Positions 1 through 11,429 of a stretch of 64,000 nt of DNA are shown here, piece by piece. A program made the translations under genes and the position numbers. Source of the DNA: Hexactinellida sp. DTS-2022 (Eukaryota; Porifera; Hexactinellida); contig JAPNXP010000014.1 of assembly GCA_028753945.1 (NCBI GenBank), positions 3,534,001 to 3,598,000 of the forward strand. The letters are read 5' to 3'. A model generated the notes under the pieces. It did no database searches and had not been told where the DNA came from. It worked only from the letters and a program-made list of their open reading frames with translations. The first letter of the stretch is position 1. Every line of letters begins with the position of its first letter.

Positions 1-165
1 ACATCTCGCAACAGCATCGAACTTCTCATTACTATTTATTATTCTGACGGGAACATCACTAAATCTTTCTGTTACCTAGTGTAAAATGATAAAATATATT
101 TGTGGTTCCAATTAACAATACACAAAATCAAATCAACTAAGAATACACACATGAATACGTATGCT

Positions 166-2945
166 TTAATGGAATTTTTTTAACTTTCGCTTCTCAGTAT
201 TCTTGAAAATCACCATAGAATTGTAATTTTTAACCTTATTCGCTAAGAAACAATTCCCAGCTACGAATACAAGCTTCTGAAGGACATGGGAACCATTCAC
301 ACTACAAGATGAACTCCTCTCTCCATAATTTACAACCATCAGCATCTTATAATACATTCATAGATAAGTCAACAAGAATTTTTCTACAATGACCTCTCAC
401 AAATATCTCCATTAGTTCGCTATCATTTTCTATCAAATAAAGATCTTCCAAACAGTGACAATAGATTATAGGACTACATCCGATGGATATTTCAAACCTC
501 CTCGATCAGAGAGTTCTAATAGTTTGAACTTAGATATAGTATCAGATTCATCGATGAGTAAATATCTTTCAATAGTCAAAGAATCCCGGCATATACGACA
601 TGGTTGACTACGTTTCAAGTATTGATGTACTGAATAGCCAGCAATAAAGGCTAATGACTGAAGTACCTGAAATCCACAGTCAATGGCTGAGAGGTCTGAT
701 ATAGCGCTCAAGAAAGGATCAAGGTCAACTTCACTGGTAGAATCTTCGCTATCCGATGGTGAAAATGATTGAATGAACTCTTGCAAAGAAGTACTAGAAT
801 CATTCTGATTGGAAAATAGACGTAGTATATTGGATACTTTAAGACGACGTTCTGATTCTAAGATCTGAAGATAGGAAACATGATAATTAGCTCCTGACAT
901 CATACGATATAGTCCAAAATGATGTTCTAATGGATCAGTCTGCAAGAAAGATGTCAAGAGGTATGAAAACCAACAGTCCTGAGTTAGAAAATTTGCTATC
1001 TGTGGCAACTCGAGGCATGCTTGTTTGAAGCTGGTAAACGTCTGCTTGCTTAATTTGCCACCTTTCCCAGATAGTGACTCCCAAGCTTCTAGCCAATAGA
1101 CAATCCTAGTCAGTAAGAGAAAACGCTCATCGTTAAATCTTATTGGATTAGACAATGGGTCGTTCAACCTGATATGTTTATATGGCATATTGATATTGAA
1201 AATTTTCCAGAGAGATAGGAGAATCTCAACGAAATCAGAGGTGTTGCATTTGAATGCAGGAGAACGCTGCTCATCCTGGATAGCTAGAGCAGCAATTGTA
1301 GATTCGTGTACTACTTTTATAACCAACTTAACATTTTGACGTTCTAAATTGGATGGATAACAAGCCTTAGAAGTCAAACGAGGGGCAAGTTTAGCAAGGC
1401 TATCTCTCAGAATTATATAGTATACGGATATCACGGAAAGAAGCATGACATATATTCAATGGATAAGCGCATCGGTCAATAGAAAACAGTTCAAATCAGG
1501 ATAAGAAAAGAGCTTATTATCAGTTTGTTGATTCAACCAATTATTGCGAATAGTTTTCAGAATATGTACGAAGTCAAATGTAAGGAAAAGACCTCTGCTT
1601 ATATCACAAGGGTGTGGTACTCGAGTCTCCAGCTTTCTATTAGGGGAAAACAATTTGAAAAGTTTCACATTAAGGGGGTAGTTGTCAGTGGAGATGATTT
1701 CAACGAACAAGCCACAATCTTCAACATCATGAATACAAGATTTGATAGTGTCGAATAACTTTTCAGCTGTTACAGAAACACATGGGAGTAGACGAACAAT
1801 ACAAGACCATTTCTTATACAGACTCGACACCATGATAGCGAAAACTGTCTTGGTAGGATTATCTGGATCGAGGTTTGAAGCAAACAATCCCCCTCCTTTT
1901 CAAGTCCAAAGGATGAATACAATTTTTGTAAGGTATTGGAATGAGGAAGAGAAAAGCAAGACATGCTCTGTAGATAGTGATAAAAGCAGGAGAAATGAGA
2001 TGTGTTTTAAGAGCTAAGATCTGCTTCAATACGTTATACCTCCGCCTATTTTTTGGAACAAGACTATTTCGAAGCTGACAAAGAACAAACTGGAGCCTTG
2101 AAACTTCAGGACAAGGAACCAAGTCATCATCAGATTTACCGTCGTACATGTTATCAATAACTTGTTGGATATGACTTTCCGCAGATGCGATATGAGATGT
2201 GTTATCAAAATTAGTGGAAATATTCTCAGAGATTTTGGGTGCAGATGGCGGAATAGAAATTTCAATTAGAAGCGAATCAATTTGTCGAACATCACATAGC
2301 GTTACGATAGAAATTGGAAGATTTACACCATTATGAAAAACTTTGACGGACAAGTTAAAATTTACCGATAAGTACGTATTAACTTCAATCTTACAACTAT
2401 CTATACGAGGACGCAGAAAAATTAATGTATATTCGTCGGGATACCACGTAGACCATATACTAGCAATTGAGAGTAAGGGTAACTTAGCTTGTAAATCATG
2501 GAAACTGTGGATCTTGAACTTTTCATTCACTTCGACATCTGACTCTAGACTTAGTTTAACTGCTTGATAGAGAAGTTCGTCATCCTTGTCCTCTAGAGAT
2601 AGACGTGTGCGTTTGGTGGCAGAATGAGATGAATAGTACCGTGGACATCCCGGTAAAATAGTTGGCACAGCTCCATCTTTCAGCTTAAGACGGTTTCTTG
2701 GTAATTCTCGATAACTTCCGTCTCCATTGGGAACTTTGTGTGTTGTTTCGACTTCATCTTCTCTAAAATGTTTTGAGCACACGTACACGACTTTCAGTTC
2801 ATCTATATCATCTCTGTGTAGCGCTCGTAAGTCGTAACCAAGCATGTCTCAGTTCATCCGGCGTCTGTGACATCTTGAACACAGGTATTCTGTCGGTTGG
2901 GTCATAATTGCTTTTACAACCTGGTGCAGAACAGTTGTTGGGCAT
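166..2945 (-). pseudogene. P-element/THAP9-like transposase, decayed
   Basis: A THAP-domain DNA transposase of the P superfamily, broken by frameshifts and stops. The ATG at 2945 opens a C2CH THAP finger (CSAPGCKSNYD at the start). After a frameshift near 2850 it continues with VCSKHF and the closing AVPTILP motif. A second frameshift near 1890 leads to the RNase-H-like core, which shows TDNYPLNVKLFKLF and then DFVHILKTIRNNWL. An in-frame stop at 1456 is followed by the C-terminal part with FLQTDPLEHHFGLYRMMSG, a very characteristic P/THAP9 signature. A last segment lies at 166-357. The linker between the helical domain and the core is too short for the family, so an internal deletion is likely. 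I see no intact start-to-stop frame and infer an inactive copy. I did not identify terminal inverted repeats. Confidence 0.88.
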
Positions 2946-5290
2946 GATAATAGCTAGGTTAACGGAAACAGATTGGAAAGTATCAGAAAGGTGGATTAAT
3001 AAAGAGAAATAGTGAGAAATAACGAGATATTAGTGGAAATACAAATTTTTAGATAAATGTTTATATATGTACATTAGTGAATAGATACATTATGGGTTAT
3101 TAATAATTTCATCTTCAAAATCAACCCTGGTTGCAAATTGACCAATTTTATGGTTGGTTTGGCATATTATAGACTATTTAGTATCAGAAATAGCCAATAA
3201 ATGATATTCCCTTCGAAATCAATTCATATCGGCTAACACATCCCTGGTCCGAAATCCACATTTTGATGTTAGGCCTTATGTATAGTAGGCTATGTCTAAC
3301 ACTATTTGTATCACTCCTTACAGTGCTTTATGTATATCAGAGTAACGGCTATGGAGTAAAAGTTCGCTAAATTCATCAGCAGATTTTGGCATACCAGGAT
3401 TTGAAGTTTTCTTCAATTTGAAATGATGCATCTTGTATTGCGGTACGAAATTTGTGGTCCTTCTGGGTCATTACGGCATGTGTCATCAAAAATATCACGT
3501 GACCTACTACTGATGTTTCCACCGCTCTCTAGCTTATTTCGGAGAGCAATATGTTTGGTTTTATTTGCATCGACTTCAAGGTTGTGGTCTTGTCTTTGAA
3601 TGAATTAATTTAAAGAAAGGAATATCTTTCCAGAACCTTGACACTTCAAGTTTATATATAGGGGGGGGGGGGGGCAGATATTGGTATTTAATACTGAATC
3701 TTACATGTGAAAAATGAAATCTTCAAATTCACAGTTGAAATGTTCGAGTTTATTCAATTCAATTTTGGAATAAGCCATCAGAATTGATTAAAACGATTTG
3801 CCAAATATGATCATTTGACTTCTGCAGATAGATCTCTTTCATAATATTATGTAATTCGTAATAAACCCATCAATGAATCTATGATCACATATATGTGCGC
3901 AACCAACATGAACAATTCTAAGGAATAACCTAATTATTAAGTGGCAATAGTATATTTGTTGATAAACAGGGCGACTGGCCGTACAAACGATGCGAGATTC
4001 CCGATCGGGGGCCCCTTGTGGGACCGCAGACCCCCACTGCGATTACTTTCTGAATGGAATCCCGCATGGGCCCCCCAAGCCCAGCACGCCCCTGTTGATT
4101 TATCACAGATCCTAGTACATAAGATAGTTACAATTAATTGCTGGATTGATCAATGATATCTATAATATTAAAACACAAACCTGGGTGGGTGGATGTGTGT
4201 ATATGTGTATATAATTTTTTGTATGTTCCGAGTTGATTGAAGAAACTGGGCGGTTTCCAAATGTTACTTTTGGTCCCCGCCAACAAGTTGAGGTTTCCAC
4301 TAAAAAAAGATTCTCACACCTCAAAATTTCTCACATCCCGACAAGTTCTGCCGTGTTCTGCCGCGAAGCGACCTAGCAAGCAAAACGCGCTAGTGTTCCA
4401 TAATCACACGTTGGTATAATCATTGGTCAAAATCCCACATTGATATGTTACAGTCAGTCAATGTGTAAAGTTAGACAATATATAAAATTACTGAAATTTT
4501 TTGTCAATTTGTAAAATGACCAATCCACTTAGTCAATTTGTAAATGACTGAAATTGATAGACATTTTATAAAATGTCTGAAACTATAAACTTAAATTTGA
4601 CAGAATGCCTGAGATTAACTCAATAGTCAAACATCAAACTGCACTACTAAGTTTAATTTTCTCATTATAATGTGTAAATACAAATAAGGTAAACAAAATT
4701 ATTAGACTGAGGATTATAAGTTACTATAATATTAAGATAGTAAATATGTCACTTTTTTTGCAGATTAGGCTTAAATACACCTACTATTGCAAATCAGTCG
4801 GGCTTAGAACCACTTACATCTGTTAGTCATGCATCCTTTTCCAGTTATTGCACAGTTACATTTTGTAAAACCTTGACCACCACAATTCGATTCTTTGTGC
4901 ATAGCCTCACGAAATCTAAACCTCCATATCTTGACGTATATCCTCATATTTGTAAAGTTTTTGATGACAAAGATCAAATTAATTTCTCACGAAACGTCCT
5001 TTATGTACCCCGAGCGAACTGCTATGCGATATAAATCTCTCTCATCTCGATCCAAAATAAAACCCATTATGTGCGTGGGTCAGCTTTACCAAGATCTACC
5101 AAAGGTATCGGGATACTACGTTATCACCTGGATCACCAGCAACCTGTTCAAGTAGACTGCGTTGAACCATAATTTGACTTTGTACTACCAAACCATCTCG
5201 AGCTCGCTTGCGTTGAATACCAATATTTTGATGCATTTCTTCAAGATTATCTGTTATTATATCCTGAGAATTTGTTTGTAGTGGGACGCG
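2946..5290. other. Non-coding, AT-rich, repeat debris
   Basis: No convincing coding sequence. It holds a run of 14 G (3661-3674) and a GC-rich patch at about 3950-4100 with GGGGGCCCC and GGGCCCCCC blocks resembling the ends of hAT-type MITEs elsewhere in the window. The rest is unremarkable AT-rich DNA with a short GT-rich stretch near 4185-4225. Confidence 0.5.
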
Positions 5291-5523
5291 TTAGCTTAAC
5301 AATTGTGCATTTAGTGATAAAATCATCAAATTTGTTGTGCAACTAGAAAAATGTATATATAATGATTTAAGATCGGGAGGCACCTAGAATTCGACCTATA
5401 TGGTTCCAATTATGTCATTTTAATGCCCATATGTGGTAAATTGGTAATATGAATAATTACTCAGCCACTTAACCTTATATTGCTTCAAAATGTATTATTA
5501 GGTATAGCCCCAATTGAATTTGA

Positions 5524-5623
5524 GCGTGCCCCACCTGAGGTGGGGCCCGGGGCACAGGCTTAAATTAATGCCAGTGTGCCCCACCTGTGCCCCACCAGTG
5601 GTACCGCGCAAGCGCCGCCACTG
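5524..5623. mobile_element. Truncated CAGTGGCGG-type hAT MITE
   Basis: It ends in GCGCCGCCACTG, the terminus shared with the intact elements at 15132, 54571 and 57456. Its interior has the same GTGCCCCACCT blocks as the copy at 15132-15267. The left terminus is missing. Confidence 0.55.
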
Positions 5624-5639
5624 GTGTGAGCCAAACTGG

Positions 5640-6193
5640 ACTACTCTCCCCGAAGCATCGAAAGCGTGTTATTAACTGTTGTGGATGCAAAAAAGGTTTT
5701 CTTGGCCAATGCAAATGCAAACTAGCAAATCTGCAATGCACTGCTCTTTGTGCATGTGAAGTAGAGCCGAGAGATAAGACACGAACACGACACGACACGA
5801 ATTCGTGTTCGTGTCGTGTTAGGCCAAGATTTTCGCTTTCGTGTTCGTGTTTAAAGTTCTGTCTCGTGTCGTGTTCGTGTCGTGTTCGGTTAAAGTTTCA
5901 TGGGGGATTTATTATTAATATTATACAATACTTGTGGTGAACAAGTTATTGTATAATATTGGTATGTTATGATCTTAATTAATTATATTTATTCATTTAA
6001 TTTATCCAATTTGTATTTCGTGTTGATGTTCGTGTTTCGTGTTGACGTACGTGTTTCGTGTTCGTGTCGTGACATATTGGTGTGGCGCAATTCGTGTTCG
6101 TGTCGTGTTAGTGTCACATGTTTCGTGTTCGTGTTAGTCTTAAAGATAAATTGAACACGACGCTCACCTCTAATGTGAAGGAGAGTGTGCGCA
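5640..6193 (+). pseudogene. Cys-rich (CXC/tesmin-like) coding scrap split by a MITE
   Basis: The frame read from 5640 gives a string with Cys spacing CCGCKK..GQCKCK..LQCTALCACE, resembling the CXC (tesmin/TSO1-like) Cys-rich domain that also occurs in transposon proteins. At 5762 it is interrupted by a 411-bp hAT MITE. After the second copy of the 8-bp duplication the frame resumes as CEGECAQN and then stops. I infer one Cys-rich domain interrupted by the insertion. The gene it belonged to is not identifiable. Confidence 0.4.
5762..6172. mobile_element. hAT MITE with CGTGTTCGTGTCGTGT interior
   Basis: Termini are TAGAGCCGAG and CTCACCTCTA. It is flanked by a perfect 8-bp duplication, ATGTGAAG (5754-5761 and 6173-6180), typical of hAT. 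The interior is built of variants of CGTGTTCGTGTCGTG on both strands. No coding capacity. Confidence 0.85.
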
Positions 6194-7232
6194 GAACTAG
6201 CTATATGGCCTATTAATTGATAAAATGATGATTATTTAGATTATTTTTCATTCTATTTTGAACAACTTTGTGGTCTAATTTAGGATTTCTAATTTTTAAT
6301 ATAATATTTGACATTTAGTTTTTTCCACTAACATTTTCCACTAAGTTATTAGTGGAAAAATGTTGTGATAAATATTAAATACACAAATAATGTTTAAGGC
6401 CTAGTAACAGTGGAGCCGTGCTTGAATACATTCTGGGGGGGGCACAGAGTGTCGTAGTTAGTGACCAGATCAATGTTTTTCGGGACAAGCCTCTAAAAAG
6501 GGGGGGGGTACAGGAGATTTTTGGGGGCCCCGGGCTCATAGAGCACGATGCCACTGCCTAATAATGGCCTTTTGAATACAGATAATATGTTCAGGTACCA
6601 CTCTAAGTTTAAATGTCCATCAGAACATGTAATTTGATTGTGTCAAGTTTTAAACTTGTATCACAAAATATTTGTTAGCGGTAAACAGATTTACAAAGGC
6701 GTAGCACGCGGTCCGGCTAGACCGGCCATGGCCGGACCAGTTTTCATTTATTCTACTATATTATATAGGAGGGTCATGTTTTTGCCGGACCACTTTAACT
6801 GTTTGGCCGGAGAGTTTTCAGAGCCGTGCGACGCCCGTGATTTATGTTATGAAACCAAATTGGCTAAAAGATTTTCTGTACTAGATAGAGTTTAGCTTCC
6901 AACTGAAAATGTTCAAAATAGCCGATCCCTAAATAATACATTTGGAAAAGATATTTCGTAAAATTTCCGAATTATTAGTTACATGACCATATATGGACAT
7001 AATTGGAACTAATTGGCTAACACATTTCTGTATTTGATAGAGTTTAGCTTCAAACAGTAAATGTTTTGTATAGCCGACTTCCTATACCTAAATAATACAT
7101 TTGGAAGCAATATAAGGTTAAGTAGCCGAGTATTATTCATATTACCCAATTTACCACAAATGGGCATTAAAATGACATAATTGGAACCATATAGGTCGAA
7201 TTCTAGGTGCCTCCCGATCTTAAAACATTATA

Positions 7233-7492
7233 CCGTATTTCCCCGAATAAGCACCGGGGGCTTGAATAAGCGCCGGGTCAATAAAAATGACATTGAAATG
7301 TTTAAATTTATACACATTATTTGATCACTGTAATGTAATTCTATTGATTTTGGCAACTTCGGTAGATATACTGTTAGTGGAAACCATTAGAACCGAAGTT
7401 AATATTGTATTCTAGATTTTTCACAAAGTTTTCAGGACAATTTTGGCCCACGAAAACAATAAGCGCCGGGGCGCTTATTCGGGGATATACGG
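7233..7492. mobile_element. TA-flanked MITE, CCGTATTTCCCC family (copy 1)
   Basis: Inverted termini CCGTATTTCCCCGAATAAGC and GCTTATTCGGGGATATACGG are flanked by TA dinucleotides (7231-7232, 7493-7494), as for Tc1/mariner-type MITEs. It sits in the right arm of the 5291-7570 element. The left arm near 5350-5360 is the uninterrupted site. Confidence 0.85.
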
Positions 7493-7908
7493 TATATACA
7501 TTTTTCTAGTTGCACAACAAATTTGATGCTTTTATCACTAAATGCACAATTGTTATTAAAATCTTAGCTAATCTGCCTCACTATTGTGTGTGTGTTTGTT
7601 TGTTTGTTTCTCCAGAATTATTTGGAAAGACTACAAGTCCTAGAAAGCTGAAAATTTGTATACAGGGGTAATTTTGTACTGCGACAACGATCTATTTGTC
7701 TTTGAAGAGAAAATATTAACATTTAAATGTGACAAAATATGTTAGCCAATTAAATTCTAGGGTTTATTAGTATGGATCAGCCATTCAATTAGTATAAATA
7801 TTTTCTGAGGCTGCAATCTGATTCATTGAAAATAAGTTCATCTAACCAATCATTTGTGCCTGTATTACAATGCATGTTTTTCTTTTAGTATGCCTGACTA
7901 TAAATACT

Positions 7909-8057
7909 CAGTGGCGGAACCAGGGGGGCCAGGGGGGCCATGGCCCCACCTTTTTGTGGCTGGCCCCCCCTAGAATAACAATGTTGTACAATGTGCCCCC
8001 CTAAATCCTCCCTGGCCCCCCAAAGCTCCCCTACCTGAAATCCTGGCGCCGCCTCTG
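7909..8057. mobile_element. hAT MITE, CAGTGGCGG family
   Basis: Starts CAGTGGCGGAACCAGG and ends CCTGGCGCCGCCTCTG. Flanks TAAATACT and TAATACTT are a near-identical 8-bp duplication with one indel. GC-rich, non-coding, 149 bp. Confidence 0.75.
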
Positions 8058-8115
8058 TAATACTTAGTTTTTTTAGAACCTACATTTTTTTCTTCTTTAG
8101 ATTGACTTTCTTATT

Positions 8116-10010
8116 ATGCCTCCCAAACGGAAGCCAGAGATTCAGGGGGGAACAGATTTACATGCTGATCGGAATCGTTGGGAGCGAGCCAACGAGACTC
8201 CTTAGCAGACCCGACTCCGTCTTGATACGCAAAGACAGCTTCAGTCTACTATTCGAGATGGAGAGTCGGAGAGTGACCGTACTGCGCGCCTCGATAATCA
8301 TAGGCATACCAGTCGGTGTATTTAGAGTCTCAGACTGACGAGCAAACTGCTGCGCCCCTCGATAAGAAGAGGGAACACCAGTCGGTCTATTTATAGTCTC
8401 AAACTTACGAGGAAACTGCTGCGCGCCTTGACAATCAGAGGTAATATGCTACCATGCCTAGAGCAGGAGAGACAGCAGAGCAGCATGCTCAGCGTATGCA
8501 GGAAAGGGTTGAGTTGTATGGTATTTCCCTCATTTCCAAGTCTGCCTTGAATTTATCTATGTCACAATCTGGAATCTGCCTGTGAGGTTACTGATAACTT
8601 TAGCGCCGAGTATTCAGTTGGAAGTATGACTTTTTCATGCACTTTTTAAATTCTTGGAAAGTGAAAGACTTTCAACTAGCACCAGATTATTTCCCAAATT
8701 TCCACTCTGTGTGGGCAGGCCAAGGTTGTTATTCTCTCTTTAGCTACGCCACCTGACCTGCTTGCTCACTTGCTGACAGCGGGTGACACCAGAGGGAGAG
8801 CTTTCAGAGATAACATCTGAGCGTATAACTCTGCTCTTGCTTTCGCCTCGCTCGGAGTTAACCTGGATAAGCAGCTCGCCAATGCTAAGAGAGGAGCGTA
8901 CACATTCCGTATTCCCGGGACTGTGCACCACTACATTGGACAGTTCATGTCGAGAGAGGGACAGGCCCCGGCATTTGCTCAGATATATATCCATGACGGT
9001 ACCCCTGAGGCTGAAGCGCAGATTCGCAAGCAGGCTCTAGAAGAGGCGTCTCTACCAGTGCTCGACAAATTAGGTGGTTTGGTTAAACCGGCCGTTTTTT
9101 ATTATTTAGCCACCAGAAAAAGTGAGGTGGTGGCTTAATTAGCCACCATCAAAATTTCATTTTGTCGAGCACTGGTCTCTACCCGAGCTCCTGTGTCTAC
9201 AGGCTATGCTGCATGAAGTTAATCCGCATGTCTCCTTCTTCAGACAGGGAATAGACGTTATGCGAGAGCATAGAGGTGCAGACGTGAGGATGATTATTAT
9301 ATCTGAAGGCGACTCTGATCCCCGTAGGTACAACGCCCCCATTGCACCTGAGATCAGCTAATAAGAAATTCCCTGCAGCTCTAGAACTCATCTACACGAA
9401 TTTCGCTGACAAGTTTGTGTGGGACAAAGAGAAGCTTGAATGGAAACCGAGAGTTAAGGGGCATGGTAAAATGATAGCCCGTATGTACTCCGCTCATCCA
9501 GGGGAAGGACCACGTTTATACCTTAGGACACTTCTCAACCATGTCACAGGCTGCACGAGTTTTAAGGACGTCTGTACTCTCCCTGATGGCACCGTCTGTG
9601 ACACCTATAAGGAGGAACGTCTGAGGCGAGCTCTGTTGGAGGATGATCCGGAAGTTGATGAGTGTTTGTCTGAGGCAGCTACCTATTCTATGCCAGCACA
9701 GTTGCGTCAGCTATTCGTGACTATTTTCCTGTTTGTTGAGCGATCTATTCCACTCGCTTTCTCGGTTAAGTACAAACCCTCTTTGGCTGAGGACTTCCTA
9801 TGTCGGGCTAGAACTGTATTTGCTAATGTAGAACTCGACGAGCATATCTTAAATATCGTAATGCTTGATCTTGAGTACCTAATGCAGAAACATGGAAAGT
9901 CCTTAGCTGATTATCCAGGAATGCCGATCCCTACTAATGTGAGAAATCCGTATGAGGAATCGAGTATCATTATGGATGAGCTTGATTATAATGTCAGTGA
10001 ACAGAATTAA
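8116..10010 (+). pseudogene. Helitron Rep-side protein, decayed
   Basis: N-terminal half of a classical Helitron RepHel. It starts with MPPKRKPE (ATG 8116, just after a pyrimidine-rich AG that could be a splice acceptor). Arg-rich text with in-frame stops follows, then the Helitron_like_N signature with HHYIGQFMSREGQAPAFAQI (about 8920-8985). A 119-bp MITE interrupts at 9056. From 9342 the frame is open for 222 codons and matches the post-Rep linker (GEGPRLYLRTLLNHVTGCTSF, read in two parts; QLRQLFVTIF). The stretch that should carry the HUH and two-Tyr nuclease motifs, between roughly 9300 and 9345, is missing. The protein could not catalyse transposition. Copy decayed and non-autonomous. 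Confidence 0.85.
9056..9174. mobile_element. hAT MITE inside the Helitron gene
   Basis: Termini CAGTGCTCGACAAA and TTTGTCGAGCACTG, 119 bp, flanked by a perfect 8-bp duplication GTCTCTAC (9048-9055, 9175-9182). It carries GCCACC/GGTGGC inverted blocks and interrupts the Helitron Rep reading frame. Confidence 0.92.
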
Positions 10011-10059
10011 CTAGCCTCTACTTAATGCTGACTAGTTTAGTATATATAACATTATAATT

Positions 10060-11429
10060 GCAGCTGTTAACGATACTAATTCGTACTCTAATGGATTCTT
10101 TATCGATGGACCTGGAGGGACCGGAAAAACGTTCCTTTATAACACGCTGTTATCCACGGTCCGTTCACATGGTCATATAGCATTAGCCATGGCTTCATCC
10201 GGTATAGCAGCACTGCTCTTACAGGGTGGAAGGACAGTTCACTCTAGAATGAAGGTCCCTATCCATTTGAATGAAATTTCTGTATGCAGTATTTCCAAAC
10301 AGAGCGCATTAGCCAGGTTAATTCAGCGCACGAGACTTTGTTTGGGACGAGGCTCCTATGATACATACGTATACATGCTGCAGAGTGTATCTACCGTACA
10401 TTGAGAAATCTCTGTTCATGCGATATTCCATTCGGTGGCAAAGTTATTGTGTTTGGAGGTGATTTCCGTCAAATACTGCTTGTAATCAGACTTGGGACCG
10501 AAGCTGATGTGTTAGCCTGTCTGAACAGATCGCCTTTCTTGAGTTATGTTAAGGTTCTCAAACTCACTATAAACATGCGACTCCGTAATTTATCTTCAGG
10601 TGATGCATCCCAAGTTAGTGACTTCTCCAAATTCCTTTTAAGAGTTGGAAAGGCACTGAGCCCGAGGATGGGAATCATATGATTCACGTAGACCACAAAT
10701 ACGTAGTACATGTAGCAGGCGAGTCAGTTTCTGACTTGATTGCTGCTACTTACGGCGATTTAAAGTAAACTATAATAATCAAGATTATACTTCTCGCAGT
10801 AGTTTGATGTGTCCTAAGAATGATACCACTGATTTTATCAATCAATACGTTATGAACCTGATACCAGGGGAAGCGAGCACGTTATTAAGCGCAGACTCGG
10901 TAGGTAAGGAGCAGGCGGCTATGTACCCCACTGAGTTCCTAATTTTACTACACCAAATGGTTTGCCTCCTCACCGACTCTGTCTTAAGGCTCACGCTTCT
11001 ATTATTGAGTAGTATTGACCCGACTCAAGGAATGTGTAACGGCACTCGGTTAACATGTAAAAGCATTCCTGAATCGCATGATTGACGCTGAAATTGCTAC
11101 AGGTATTCATAAGGGTGAACGAATTATCCATGACTCCATCTGACTCAGATTTTCCGTTTGTACTCAGAAGGAGGCAGTTCCCTATTCGTCCTGCCTTTTG
11201 TATTACCATTACCAAAGGGCAAGGACAGAGTTTAGAAAATGTGGGCATATTCCTACCATCTCCGAATGCTATTTTCCGCCATTGTCAGCTTTATGTCGCA
11301 TTGAGCCGAGTTCAAAACCCTGCCAGAATAAAAATTATGGTTTGTGGCGGCACCCCCTCTTCATCAGGCAGAGCCTGGGTTAAGAATGTTGTATACCGTG
11401 AGGTATTCTACAGAGATTTTCTGACATAG
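10060..11429 (+). pseudogene. Helitron PIF1-type helicase, decayed
   Basis: Helicase half of the same Helitron. Walker A is DGPGGTGKT (10105-10131), followed by MASSGIAALLLQGGRTVHSR, VIVFGGDFRQIL, NMRL, and the C-terminal TITKGQGQSLENVGIFL and LYVALSRV motifs of the PIF1/RecD2 family. The frame shifts at least at about 10400, 10680, 10800 and 11085, so no continuous protein is made. Order and spacing match a normal Helitron helicase. It ends in VFYRDFLT at 11429. The next bases are already the RT-like ORF, with no obvious Helitron 3' hairpin between. Confidence 0.9.

Larger units (their letters stand above)
5291..7570. mobile_element. Element with ~220-bp terminal inverted repeats (foldback-like)
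   Basis: The left arm (5291-5507) is repeated in inverted orientation at about 7076-7570. Matching blocks include the segment with CAATTGTGCATTTAGTGATA and the one with GGGAGGCACCTAGAATTCG. The right arm is longer only because it carries a 260-bp MITE (7233-7492). The interior holds remnants of a CAGTGGCGG-type element, a Cys-rich coding scrap, an intact hAT MITE and two diverged direct copies of about 110 bp (near 6850-6975 and 7010-7125). No transposase is visible, so it is non-autonomous or two opposed copies of one MITE. Superfamily not assigned. Confidence 0.7.

Noticed and set aside
3941-4419. Two short ORFs in a GC-rich patch
   Set aside because: They are read through C-rich repeat blocks like those of the MITE ends, have no domain and no promoter signal.
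5587-6154. ORFs rich in Cys/Val/Arg over the CGTGTTCGTGTCGTGT array
   Set aside because: The translation merely reflects the hAT MITE's internal repeats.
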